Shown here: positions 18,253-26,368 of the stretch, one piece after another
Layout: the number at the start of each line of letters is the position of its first letter
Position numbering within the stretch: position 1 is the first letter of the stretch
DNA from: Solibacillus isronensis
GTDB taxonomy: Bacteria; Bacillota; Bacilli; Bacillales_A; Planococcaceae
NCBI RefSeq assembly: GCF_023715405.1
Contig: NZ_JAMBOC010000001.1
Coordinates: 434,001-498,000, forward strand
Direction: 5' to 3'
DNA length: 64,000 nucleotides
Translations under genes and position numbers: made by a program
Notes under the pieces: model-generated
Told to the model about the DNA's origin: nothing
Seen by the model: only the letters and a program-made list of their open reading frames with translations
Databases searched by the model: none

Positions 18253-19437
18253 GTATTTAGATTGAAAGTATTGAATAAAGCCTGCAAAAATAGATGTTAA
18301 TACGAGTGCTGATCCGATGAAAAGGACAACGCCAGTCCAACCATAGTGCATCCAAAAGATACCGCCGAGCGTTCCTCCAATACTTGACCCCATATAATAG
18401 GCGAACAAATACAATGAGGAAGCCTGGGCTTTATCGACTTTGGCTAAATGACTGACCCAGCCGCTTGCAATGGAATGCGCGCCGAAAAAGCCAAAAGTAA
18501 AAATAATGAGTCCGCTGATTTTTAAAGGCAAACTTACAGGGAAGGTAAGAACTGCACCTAAGATCATAATGATAATGCCGCTGTATAGAACATTTTGCCG
18601 GCCATATTGATCAGACAAGCTTCCGAACCATGTGGAGCTCCAAGTCCCTACTAAATAAACAACAAATAGCCAACTTACGAATGTCATGCTTAAATTATAG
18701 GGAGATTCGACCAGCTTGAAGCCGATATAATTATACATTGTCACAAAGCTGCCCATTAAAGTAAATCCAATCCCGAACAATAAAACAAGTCGTCTATCTT
18801 TTATATGCTGAAACAGTGTCTTAGTCAGTAATCGAAATTGTAATGGACGTGGTGTGAAATGTGTGGAATCCGGTAATGCCCAGACGAAGTAACAACTGAT
18901 AATAATGCTTAAAACCCCGAGTACGATCATTCCGATTTGCCAGCTGAATAAATCACTCATCGTGCCGATTATAATACGGCCCGATAATCCGCCAATCGCA
19001 TTTCCGCTTATGTAAAGACCCATTGCCACACCTAAGCTTGATGGTTCCATTTCTTCTCCTAAATAAGCCATTGCAATGGCAGGAACCCCGGCAAACACAA
19101 AACCTTGAATGATTCGCAGTGCGAGAATCGATTCAAAATTAGGAGCAAATGCCAGTGCGAGTGTTAAAACGGATGCCGCAAATATGGAAGCGGTCATCAA
19201 TTTTTTTCGCCCCCAAGCTTCCGACAATGAACCGAACAGTAATAGGCTAAATGCCAAAACAGAGGTAGCAGCAGATAACGATAAACTGGCTACCGCAGGA
19301 GAGACATTGTAATCATATGAAAACTGGGGCATTAGCGGCTGCGTAATATAAAGGTTGGCAAAGGTAATAAAACCTGCAGCAAATAACGCGATATTCGTCA
19401 TTTTAAAAGCTTTTGTTCCTCTTTTTATATAGTCCAT
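18232..19437 (-). CDS. MFS transporter (YnfM-like)
   Basis: A 401-aa integral membrane protein with about 12 hydrophobic segments and the major facilitator signature in loop 2-3 (FGSLSEAWGRKKLM). The start NLYITQPLMPQFSYDYNVSPA is typical of the YnfM/YgaY branch of drug-proton antiporters. Substrate is unknown. It stands alone on the minus strand with no adjacent regulator. Its C terminus overlaps the terminator it shares with degV. Confidence 0.88.
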   Translation of the reverse strand: MDYIKRGTKAFKMTNIALFAAGFITFANLYITQPLMPQFSYDYNVSPAVASLSLSAATSVLAFSLLLFGSLSEAWGRKKLMTASIFAASVLTLALAFAPNFESILALRIIQGFVFAGVPAIAMAYLGEEMEPSSLGVAMGLYISGNAIGGLSGRIIIGTMSDLFSWQIGMIVLGVLSIIISCYFVWALPDSTHFTPRPLQFRLLTKTLFQHIKDRRLVLLFGIGFTLMGSFVTMYNYIGFKLVESPYNLSMTFVSWLFVVYLVGTWSSTWFGSLSDQYGRQNVLYSGIIIMILGAVLTFPVSLPLKISGLIIFTFGFFGAHSIASGWVSHLAKVDKAQASSLYLFAYYMGSSIGGTLGGIFWMHYGWTGVVLFIGSALVLTSIFAGFIQYFQSKYEKMQSA

Positions 19438-19525
19438 TTAATCCCTTCAATCTTGAAAACTTTTGGATAATTGGTAGTTTAGTATGGAAGAAGGCTTGCT
19501 TGTTATCTATAATTTAAATTTACAA

Positions 19526-20014
19526 TTATTCGGTTGGTTGCCCTGTTAGCACTTGGGCAATTTCTTCGATTGTCATATCGGAGCGGAGATCAAATGCGCC
19601 TTTTTGAATAGAACGCGCAAATTCCGGTTTGGCCAAATAAAGCTCAAGCTCTCGGCCGTTAGTGACAATACCTAGGTCTTCCGCTTGTTGACCGATTGTA
19701 TAAATAGAGACATTTTCATAAATATAAATGGTCTCTTGCACAACGTCTGAATTGTTTTCTTCCTTTGTAGAGGCTGTTTTCTCTTCGGTTGTACTAGTTG
19801 TTTGCACGTCAGCTTTTTTAGACTTGGCGGAATCCGGGTTTTGCTCATTTAACTGTTTTGTCAATTTTGCGATCTGTTTTTCATAGTCGTCTAATTGCTT
19901 TTCGTAAGCAGCATTTTCTTTCTGACTGGAATCAGAAGGCAACTTGTCGAACAATGCCATGCTTGCACCTGCCACAAAAAGACCGATACCAAATGCTCGC
20001 AAAGATGATTTCAT
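19526..20014 (-). CDS. Membrane-anchored protein with MltG/YceG-like C-terminal segment
   Basis: A 162-aa protein with one N-terminal hydrophobic segment (about residues 4-22), a coiled coil (YEKQLDDYEKQIAKLTKQL, 37-58), a low-complexity Ser/Thr/Lys/Glu linker, and a C-terminal domain (about 95-160). In that domain, GRELELYLAKPEFARSIQKG and LRSDMTIEEIAQVLTG resemble the small LysM-like module found in MltG endolytic transglycosylases. The catalytic MltG domain is missing, so it is probably a binding or accessory protein at the outer membrane face. It overlaps the upstream gene by 4 bases. Confidence 0.7.
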   Translation of the reverse strand: MKSSLRAFGIGLFVAGASMALFDKLPSDSSQKENAAYEKQLDDYEKQIAKLTKQLNEQNPDSAKSKKADVQTTSTTEEKTASTKEENNSDVVQETIYIYENVSIYTIGQQAEDLGIVTNGRELELYLAKPEFARSIQKGAFDLRSDMTIEEIAQVLTGQPTE

Positions 20015-20484
20015 TGTTGACCTCCATTTGCTAAAATCGATTGGATTTGAGCATGTGATAATGTTGAACGCTTACTGATTTCCTCAATCGATAGGCCTTG
20101 GCTATTGAGAGCGAGCACCTGACTAACTAAAATACCGTTAATCGTCGGTTTCGCGCTCTTTTGCGGAGCTGCCTTAGAAGCCGTACCATAGCTTTGGGCC
20201 GCTTTTACTTGGGCTGCTACTTGCTGGAAAGATGAAAAGGCAGCTTGCTGTTCTGAATTTTGCTGTTGTTGGACAGAAGAAGGTTTGCGTACTTGAAAAT
20301 TTGGTTCTACAAGCAGTTCCTCTTCCAATGCTTTTACGCGTCGTTTTAAAGCATTTGTTTCTTGATAAATATTGATCGATAAATCTTCGACATCTCTTTC
20401 AACTTTTGCTGATTTATCTTTAAACAATAGGGATATAATAATGACAGCAATTCCAGCAATCATTAATATTGAAGAAAGTCCCAT
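20011..20484 (-). CDS. SwrB/DUF6115-like membrane-anchored coiled-coil protein
   Basis: A 157-aa protein with an N-terminal transmembrane helix (about residues 2-21), a coiled coil (LSINIYQETNALKRRVKALEE), a Gln/Ser/Ala-rich linker, and a C-terminal helix-turn-helix-like block (LNSQGLSIEEISKRSTLSHAQIQSIL, about 127-152). This layout matches SwrB-like proteins, which in B. subtilis activate flagellar type III export; no flagellar gene is nearby here. It is the first gene of a two-gene minus-strand unit. The family assignment is moderate. Confidence 0.6.
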   Translation of the reverse strand: MGLSSILMIAGIAVIIISLLFKDKSAKVERDVEDLSINIYQETNALKRRVKALEEELLVEPNFQVRKPSSVQQQQNSEQQAAFSSFQQVAAQVKAAQSYGTASKAAPQKSAKPTINGILVSQVLALNSQGLSIEEISKRSTLSHAQIQSILANGGQQ

Positions 20485-20633
20485 ATGAAGTCCTCCATTT
20501 CTTGTTATCTATGTCATTGTATTGACCGTAAACTTGCAATTGAAGTGAGTAATCGTTTTCTTACTGCAGGATTCCCTTTATTTTAACATAGTAAAACTTA
20601 TTAAGAAATCATACTAGATTTTTTAAAACAGTG

Positions 20634-20642
20634 TGTTATAAT
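20634..20642 (+). promoter_or_regulatory. Extended -10 promoter of rpmG
   Basis: TGTTATAAT (TGn immediately before TATAAT at 20637-20642) lies about 64 nt before the rpmG start. No clear -35 box is visible, which extended -10 promoters tolerate. Confidence 0.6.
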
Positions 20643-20705
20643 AGGTAAGTCGTATAAATCATGCTCAAATAAATTTATTCTTAATTTAGAGTAGGAGGGT
20701 TAATG

Positions 20706-20855
20706 ATGCGCGTAAACATTACTTTAGCTTGCACAGACTGCGGCGAACGTAACTACATTTCAAAAAAGAACAAGCGTAACAATCCAGAGCGTCTTGAACT
20801 TAAAAAATATTGCTCTCGCGAGAAGAAGTACACTCTTCACCGTGAAACAAAGTAA
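20706..20855 (+). CDS. rpmG: 50S ribosomal protein L33
   Basis: A 49-aa basic ribosomal protein ([19 protein letters not shown]...). Two ATGs are adjacent (20703 and 20706); the SD TAGGAGGG lies at 20693-20699 and fits 20706 better. The first zinc pair CTDC is present, but the second pair is reduced to one cysteine (KYCSREKK). The protein is therefore intermediate between the zinc-binding (C+) and zinc-free (C-) L33 types. It sits before 5-formyl-THF cyclo-ligase as in B. subtilis. Confidence 0.95.
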   Translation: MRVNITLACTDCGERNYISKKNKRNNPERLELKKYCSREKKYTLHRETK

Positions 20856-20868
20856 TAATCGCTCATTT

Positions 20869-20900
20869 AGCCAAAACCACTCGTTGGTTTTGGCTTTTTA
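20869..20900 (+). terminator. Intrinsic terminator after rpmG
   Basis: An 11-bp perfect stem, AGCCAAAACCA (20869-20879) with TGGTTTTGGCT (20885-20895), followed by a T tract. Confidence 0.92.
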
Positions 20901-20998
20901 CTTGGTATCCTATTAAATTTTACTATGATGATTCAACGAATTTGATTTATGATAGTAATGTTTAACTTAAAACAGCTTTATTGAAAGTAGGGATTTGT

Positions 20999-21562
20999 TT
21001 GGAGAAAAGAGACTATCGTATTAAAGTGCAGGAAAAGTTGTCCAATATGACCGATCAGGAATATCGTGAACGTTCATTGGAAATCGCTCAGCAATTATTA
21101 CAGGAACCATCTATTCAAAAAGCAAATATTATAGCAATTACTTTATCAAATCAGCCGGAAGTGGATACGACGTTTATTATTGAAGAATTATGGAAATTAA
21201 ATAAATATGTTGCAGTTCCGAAATGTAATCCGAAAGATCGCTCGATGGAGTTTTACAAAATTAACAGTTTTGATGAAACCGAACGAGCTTATCAAAATAT
21301 ATTAGAACCGATACGAGAAAGAACGGAACTGGTCGAAAAAGAACGAATTGATGTCATGGTCGTGCCGGGGGTTGTCTTCGATCATCACGGTTACCGCATC
21401 GGATTTGGCGGGGGCTATTATGACCGCTATTTAGTTGGCTTTAATGGAATGCGGATATCCTTAGCATTTGAGGAGCAGTTGTTAAACGAAATACCGAGAG
21501 AATCACATGATCTTCCGGTACATATACTACTTACAGACAAAAATCGCATTATCTGCGAATAA
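20999..21562 (+). CDS. 5-formyltetrahydrofolate cyclo-ligase
   Basis: This enzyme converts 5-formyl-THF to 5,10-methenyl-THF with ATP in folate metabolism. The ATP-binding loop GFGGGYYDRYL and the preceding VVPGVVFDHHGYRIG are diagnostic. I chose TTG 20999 (187 aa, the normal length) over the more upstream TTG at 20981, because the SD-like AGTAGGGA at 20986-20993 lies between them. It corresponds to B. subtilis yqgN. The rhomboid protease gene that lies next to it in B. subtilis is absent. yqgQ follows after 17 nt. Confidence 0.93.
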   Translation: MEKRDYRIKVQEKLSNMTDQEYRERSLEIAQQLLQEPSIQKANIIAITLSNQPEVDTTFIIEELWKLNKYVAVPKCNPKDRSMEFYKINSFDETERAYQNILEPIRERTELVEKERIDVMVVPGVVFDHHGYRIGFGGGYYDRYLVGFNGMRISLAFEEQLLNEIPRESHDLPVHILLTDKNRIICE

Positions 21563-21579
21563 TTGGTGGAGGAACGAGA

Positions 21580-21780
21580 ATGAAGTCAATGTTGGATGTG
21601 CTGGGCATCTTAAAACAATACGGCATTTACATTTATACAAAGGACCGTATTGGGGATTTATACTTAATGGAAGATGAAATTAAGGAATTATATAAATCGA
21701 AATTTATTGATACGAAAGATTTTCAGATGGCTTTGTTAATCCTGCGTCAGGAAGAGCAAAGACTTAAAGCAGGAAAATAA
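21580..21780 (+). CDS. yqgQ: YqgQ family protein (DUF910)
   Basis: A 66-aa acidic helical protein (LDVLGILKQYGIYIYTKDR, then LMEDEIKELYKSKFID) typical of the YqgQ/DUF910 family, a three-helix bundle of unknown function. The SD is GGTGGAGGAACG. It follows 5-FCL by 17 nt. In B. subtilis it precedes glcK; here no glucokinase follows. Confidence 0.92.
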   Translation: MKSMLDVLGILKQYGIYIYTKDRIGDLYLMEDEIKELYKSKFIDTKDFQMALLILRQEEQRLKAGK

Positions 21781-21793
21781 CTGGAATTTAGCG

Positions 21794-21900
21794 TATAATA
21801 GTATGAATCGTATAGAGGTATGCTTGTTTACTCAGGGTTTTAAACTTTTTGACGAACATACCCTAAGTGAAACAGCGGGAATAAACCGCTGTTTTCATAT
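21794..21900 (+). ncRNA. Candidate structured small RNA or leader with terminator
   Basis: TATAAT at 21794-21799 is followed by a nested fold and then a terminator-like hairpin. In the fold, GGTATG pairs with CATACC around an inner GTTTA/TAAAC helix. In the hairpin, AAACAGCGG pairs with CCGCTGTTT, ending near 21896 with a modest T tract. An alternative pairing of AGGGT with ACCCT would break the outer helix. It could be the yqgQ operon terminator, an independent RNA, or a leader. I do not recognise a known family. The rest of the 311-base gap to 22091 is AT-rich with nothing I can name. Confidence 0.4.
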
Positions 21901-22091
21901 TTAACGAAACCTTTTCAAGTTTAATACGTACTAAATAATAGTGCTATTTTATGAATGTAAACTGTTTAAATGAAATATTGTTGCGGATTTGTTTGAAAAG
22001 CTTTAACATAGATTTTGTTTGAATGGAATTTACACAAATAAAACAATGTATTTAAAAAAAATCGAATATGTAAAGAGAGGATGTATAGGAT

Positions 22092-23996
22092 ATGAAAGAT
22101 TTTAAATGGCCTAAACATTCGATATTAGCGATTGCCGTAATAGCAACCTGGATTAAAACTGTAATTGTTTATGAAACTAGCTTTGATATGAAGATAGAAA
22201 ATGCAATGCAATTGTTAATTTTGTTTATCAATCCATTAAGTTTCTTATTATTCTTCTATGGATTGTCATTATTCTTGAAATCACAAAAAGCGCGAAATCG
22301 CTATATTGTCGGCAGTAGTATTTTACTGGCCTTAGTATTATACGGAAATGTTGCCTTTTACCGTTTCTACAATGACTTTGTAACATTGCCTGTTTTATTC
22401 CAAACGAGTAATTTTGGAGAGTTAGGTACATCAGCTGCAGCAATCATCAGCTGGATGGATTTGTTCTATTTTGTTGATGTATTACTGATTATTATTGCTG
22501 TGAAACTTTTACCGAAAGTGGAAGAGCAGTTACTGCCAATACGTAAAGATGCGCGAAAAGCATACTTTGTTATGACGGCAGCTATTTTATTTTTAAACTT
22601 AGGTTTAGCAGAAACAGAGCGTCCGCAATTATTGACACGTGCATTTGACCGTGAATTGTTAGTGAAAAATATCGGAACATATAACTATCATCTTTACGAT
22701 GTATATGTTCAGTCGAAATCGTCTGCACAGCGTGCGTTGGCAGATGGCAGTGAGCTTGTTGAAGTGAGCAACTACGTTCGCGCAAACCAGGCGGAACCTA
22801 ATGTTGAAATGTTCGGCAAGTATGAAGGCCGCAATGTAATTGCAGTTTCCCTGGAATCATTGCAGTCATTTGTTATTAATGAGGAAATGAATGGGGAAGT
22901 AGTAACACCGTTCCTGAATTCATTGACAAACGATAAAGATACGTATTACTTCAGTGATTTTTACCACCAGACTGGATTAGGAAAAACTTCGGATTCTGAG
23001 TTTATTTTTGAAAACTCGTTATATGGCTTAGGTCGAGGTGCAGTATTCTTTACACATGGTGAAAATACGTATAACTCCTTTGCAGAGCGCTTAGGGGAAA
23101 ATGGATATTTTACAAATGTTATGCATGCGAACAACAAATCATTCTGGAACCGTGATATGATTTACAAATCATTTAAATTAGATCAGTTCTATGATCTCGA
23201 ATCATACAATGTTACAGAAGAAACATCTGTAAACTGGGGATTAAAGGATATTCCATTCTTTGAACAATCTGCAGCATTAATGAAAGAAATGCCACAGCCG
23301 TTTTACAGCCGTCTAATTACTTTAACAAACCACTATCCGTTCTATTTGGACCCGGAAGATATAATGATACCTGAATATGATTCAAATTCAGGAACATTAA
23401 ATCGCTATTTCCAAACAGTTCGCTATTTGGATGAATCGGTGAAAGAATTCTTCGATGATTTAAAAGAACAAGGTTTATATGAAAATTCGATTATCGTGAT
23501 GTACGGAGACCACTACGGAATTTCCGAAAATCATAATAAAGCAATGGCAAAATATTTAAATAAAGAAGAAATCACACCATATGACAGTGCGCTTTTACAG
23601 GCTGTCCCATTATATATCCACATTCCTGGTTCAAATGATGGACAAGTGATGGATAATGCAGCGGGTCAGTTGGATATTCGTCCGACATTACTGCATCTGT
23701 TAGGTATTGAGACTTCAAAAGATATGCAATTAGGTGCTGACCTTTTCTCGGAAGAACATGAGGATTTCGTTATTTTCCGTGATGGTCGCTTCGTAACAAA
23801 TCAATATGTGTATGCAGGTGAAGTATGCTACGACCGTGATACGGGAGAAGCAATCGATACGGAAGCATGTCAGCCATTTATTGATCGTGCAACTCAAGAA
23901 CTAGAATACTCGGATCAGATTATTAATGGTGACCTGTTGCGTTTCTATGATACAGAAACAGGGAACTTGCTGATTGATACGAACTATAAAAATTAA
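22092..23996 (+). CDS. ltaS: Lipoteichoic acid synthase family sulfatase-fold protein
   Basis: LtaS-type enzymes transfer glycerol phosphate from phosphatidylglycerol to build lipoteichoic acid outside the membrane. The 634-aa protein has five N-terminal transmembrane segments (near residues 9-28, 41-63, 71-92, 115-140, 156-172). An extracellular sulfatase-like domain follows with metal ligand Glu255 (SLES) and catalytic Thr299 in GKTSDSEF, numbers nearly identical to S. aureus LtaS. HANNKSFWNRD, YGDHYG and a late His/Asp set complete the site. It cannot be told whether this is the main LtaS or a YqgS/YfnI-like paralogue; the neighbourhood resembles yqgS. SD AAAGAGAGG lies upstream and a terminator downstream. 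Confidence 0.93.
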   Translation: MKDFKWPKHSILAIAVIATWIKTVIVYETSFDMKIENAMQLLILFINPLSFLLFFYGLSLFLKSQKARNRYIVGSSILLALVLYGNVAFYRFYNDFVTLPVLFQTSNFGELGTSAAAIISWMDLFYFVDVLLIIIAVKLLPKVEEQLLPIRKDARKAYFVMTAAILFLNLGLAETERPQLLTRAFDRELLVKNIGTYNYHLYDVYVQSKSSAQRALADGSELVEVSNYVRANQAEPNVEMFGKYEGRNVIAVSLESLQSFVINEEMNGEVVTPFLNSLTNDKDTYYFSDFYHQTGLGKTSDSEFIFENSLYGLGRGAVFFTHGENTYNSFAERLGENGYFTNVMHANNKSFWNRDMIYKSFKLDQFYDLESYNVTEETSVNWGLKDIPFFEQSAALMKEMPQPFYSRLITLTNHYPFYLDPEDIMIPEYDSNSGTLNRYFQTVRYLDESVKEFFDDLKEQGLYENSIIVMYGDHYGISENHNKAMAKYLNKEEITPYDSALLQAVPLYIHIPGSNDGQVMDNAAGQLDIRPTLLHLLGIETSKDMQLGADLFSEEHEDFVIFRDGRFVTNQYVYAGEVCYDRDTGEAIDTEACQPFIDRATQELEYSDQIINGDLLRFYDTETGNLLIDTNYKN

Positions 23997-24030
23997 AGCT
24001 GTCCCGGAGAAATCCGGGAACAGCTTTTTT
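23997..24030 (+). terminator. Intrinsic terminator after ltaS
   Basis: AGCTGTCCCGGA pairs with TCCGGGAACAGCT (one bulge) around GAAA, followed by six T. Confidence 0.92.
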
Positions 24031-24081
24031 GTCCATATAAAAAACGTATTGCTTCTAAAGCAATACGTTTTTCGGTTGCAA

Positions 24082-24258
24082 TTAATGAGTTGGTGGATAG
24101 CCTTGATTTAATACCGTCATAATGACGAACCAACCGAAAACACCAGCAGCTAAAGCGTTGAAGGCAGCAGCTAAAAGGTTTTTCTCTTTGATTGATTGGA
24201 ATATGCCAATTACGCCAAAAATTGCAACTAGACCAAAAATAACCATTAATAAGTTCAT
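24082..24258 (-). CDS. Small membrane protein, DUF2759 (YqgW-like)
   Basis: A 58-aa protein with two hydrophobic helices (about residues 3-20 and 29-49) joined by QSIKEKN, the pattern of Bacillales DUF2759 (B. subtilis YqgW). The ATG at 24258 is preceded by AAAGGAG with a long 12-nt spacing. An upstream extension of the frame is possible but carries no better SD. Function is unknown. Confidence 0.82.
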   Translation of the reverse strand: MNLLMVIFGLVAIFGVIGIFQSIKEKNLLAAAFNALAAGVFGWFVIMTVLNQGYPPTH

Positions 24259-24430
24259 AAAAAATTGACACTCCTTTCGACATTCCAAAAAATGTCTCAA
24301 CAATATTCCTCTTTTATTGTAAAGGTTTCCAAATCGTTTGTCGAGAACTAAAAGTGGCGTTTGTTTGAACGATAACTTTCACTATGAGAACGATAGAAAA
24401 AATGTATAATGGAAACTGAGGTGATGATTT

Positions 24431-25075
24431 ATGTTAAATGTTAGAAAATATAGTCTAGGACCGATCCAAACGAATTGCTACATTGTCAGCAATAAAGAAA
24501 AAGACTGCTTAATTTTCGATCCAGGTGAAGAAGGGGCACGCATTGTAAATGAATTACGTAAAAATGGCTTAAACCCATTAGCTATTTTATTAACCCATAC
24601 ACATTTTGATCATATCGGTGGAGTGGATGCGATACGGGCAATATATAATATTCCGCTGTATGTCCATGAAAAAGAAGTGGACTGGCTTGCTGATCCGATG
24701 AAAAATGGTTCCGGCAAATATGCGGAATTGCCAAATTATATCGTGAAAAAGCCTGAAGGAGAACATATTATACGAAAAGAAGGGGAAATGACAATCGGTG
24801 CATTTACCTTTACGGTAGCCCATACACCAGGGCATTCTCCGGGAAGTGTATCCTTTATTTTTAAAGATGACGCTTTTGCGATTGTAGGCGATACATTATT
24901 CGAACAAAGCATTGGACGGACTGATTTAATCGGTGGTTCGATGAATATCTTGTTGAAATCGATTCACGACAAGCTTTTATCATTACCGGAAGATACAATT
25001 ATTTATCCAGGGCATGGTGACTACACGACACCTGCTGCAGAAATGGACTCCAACCCGTTTTTAAATGGCTTTTAA
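24431..25075 (+). CDS. MBL-fold hydrolase (glyoxalase II-like, YqgX)
   Basis: A 214-aa metallo-beta-lactamase-fold protein with the metal motif THTHFDHIGG (HxHxDH), a third metal His in HTPGHSPGSV, the bridging Asp in IVGDTLF and a final His in YPGHGDYT. It has the length of the short glyoxalase II-like group that includes B. subtilis YqgX, which degrades S-lactoylbacillithiol. Exact substrate is inferred from synteny. It is a single-gene unit with SD GAGGTGATG. Confidence 0.9.
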   Translation: MLNVRKYSLGPIQTNCYIVSNKEKDCLIFDPGEEGARIVNELRKNGLNPLAILLTHTHFDHIGGVDAIRAIYNIPLYVHEKEVDWLADPMKNGSGKYAELPNYIVKKPEGEHIIRKEGEMTIGAFTFTVAHTPGHSPGSVSFIFKDDAFAIVGDTLFEQSIGRTDLIGGSMNILLKSIHDKLLSLPEDTIIYPGHGDYTTPAAEMDSNPFLNGF

Positions 25076-25088
25076 CTTGCTTGTAAAT

Positions 25089-25128
25089 AAAAAACGACCG
25101 CTCTCTATTAAAGAGCGTGTCGTTTTTT
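25089..25128. terminator. Bidirectional terminator between yqgX-like and yqgY-like genes
   Basis: AACGAC and CGCTCT pair with AGAGCG and GTCGTT, flanked by A6 on the left and T6 on the right, so it can act on both strands. Confidence 0.88.
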
Positions 25129-25369
25129 AATGTCCTCCACCTGGAGTGTGTATGAATGTTGTGTAATAGGTGAAACCGGCGAAGAAAACAGTTAAGTATG
25201 CGCCAAAAATGTACATGTACATGCGTTCTGAAAGATTTAAGAAGCCTAATAATAAAAATAAACCTGTATTACCTACGAATAATAGCGAAACCTCGTTCAT
25301 ACCACCAAGGTAGAACATAACGGCGAAAATAGCAGTCCAGAATGCCATAACTTTATACATATTGCTCAT
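25127..25369 (-). CDS. Small membrane protein, DUF2626 (YqgY-like)
   Basis: An 80-aa protein with three hydrophobic segments and the ending FIHTPGGGH, matching Bacillales DUF2626 (B. subtilis YqgY). The SD AAGGAGGG (complement near 25378-25383) sets the start at 25369, not at the longer open frame start. Function is unknown. It is conserved next to the YqgX-like hydrolase. Confidence 0.85.
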   Translation of the reverse strand: MSNMYKVMAFWTAIFAVMFYLGGMNEVSLLFVGNTGLFLLLGFLNLSERMYMYIFGAYLTVFFAGFTYYTTFIHTPGGGH

Positions 25370-25486
25370 GAAATATCCCTCCTTTTCTAAAAAAATAGAA
25401 TAGTCTCTCATTCATTATAAATCAAGTTTCTGGATAATGTAAACTGGGAGATATGGAAGAGTTGTGACAAACGCATGTTTTTTCCA

Positions 25487-26185
25487 TTAATTGTGTACGG
25501 AAATTTTGTATTTACAAAAGTCACAGTCACTTACCATGCTTTCCATTTTCGTAATTTCATTTCGGTCAAACAATGTATCAACTTGTCCATACAAATAGGA
25601 TTCATGGAGCTGGCAAACAATTTCTCCGTAGTTCGATATTTGTTCTTGGAAGGGGCAGTTGAAAAGCGAAAATATGATTGATTTGGAATGGTTATGCTCA
25701 ATTACTTCCGGAATATAACCGATTAAAGTGGCGCTTTTAGTTAACATGGCCAATTTCTCGTCAAAAGTAAATGGAGATTTTCGTTTAATTGAATTCATTT
25801 GTTCAAGTATCGATTGTTTCCCATCGCGATAACTGATTTCCTGTGCTTTACTCAACGCTGCGTCACCAAGCTCGCGAATAAGTTCAAGTGACCATTTAAT
25901 TAATGAAGATGTGTCGCGTCTAGGAATGCTTAAATTGATTCCTTCTTGTTTTGCTTTATATACTCTTCCAGGTCGCCCGCCTTTTCCGGTTTTTAAATGT
26001 TCGGAGGAAATGGCGCCGATTTCTGCAAGTTTAGTTAGATGCAAACGTGCTACATTGGAATGGATTTTAAATTGTTCTGCAATATCCTGGACGGATAAAA
26101 ATTGCTTTTGCTGCAGCATAAATTCATAAATAGAAAACCGTGTTTCATCTGCAAAAGTACTTGAAATTTTAATCGGATGTATCAT
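25487..26185 (-). CDS. ArsR/SufR-like HTH regulator with four C-terminal cysteines
   Basis: The 232-aa protein has an N-terminal winged HTH (about residues 1-75: ADETRFSIYEFMLQQKQ, VQDIAEQFKIHSNVARLHL, GGRPGRVYK wing). A C-terminal domain carries cysteines in the pattern C-x13-C-x29-C-x2-C (FNCPF, IVCQL, DCDFCKY). The layout resembles SufR-type regulators whose C-terminal cysteines bind an Fe-S cluster or metal; the ligand here is inferred. It is divergent from the comG operon with a 183-bp shared upstream region. The target could be itself, comG, or a distant gene. Confidence 0.8.
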   Translation of the reverse strand: MIHPIKISSTFADETRFSIYEFMLQQKQFLSVQDIAEQFKIHSNVARLHLTKLAEIGAISSEHLKTGKGGRPGRVYKAKQEGINLSIPRRDTSSLIKWSLELIRELGDAALSKAQEISYRDGKQSILEQMNSIKRKSPFTFDEKLAMLTKSATLIGYIPEVIEHNHSKSIIFSLFNCPFQEQISNYGEIVCQLHESYLYGQVDTLFDRNEITKMESMVSDCDFCKYKISVHN

Positions 26186-26286
26186 ATGTAAACCCCCAAT
26201 ACGGTAAAAATTTAAATATACTAACTTTAATATTATTCTACATGAAATATTAGTAAATTTGTTAATATTGAAAGAAAATTCCTACT

Positions 26287-26299
26287 AAAAAGAAATTTT
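26287..26299 (+). promoter_or_regulatory. ComK-box-like AT-box upstream of comGA
   Basis: AAAA-N5-TTTT (26287-26299), the exact half-site pattern of ComK boxes, lies just upstream of a promoter region with TATAAT at 26334-26339. A second AT-box at the standard 8/18/31-bp spacings is not convincing. comG is a classical ComK target in B. subtilis. Confidence 0.5.
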
Positions 26300-26368
26300 A
26301 TCTGTTTTTATATGAAATACTGGACAATCCATTTATAATGGAGTCACATCTAACTAATTGATGAAGGG

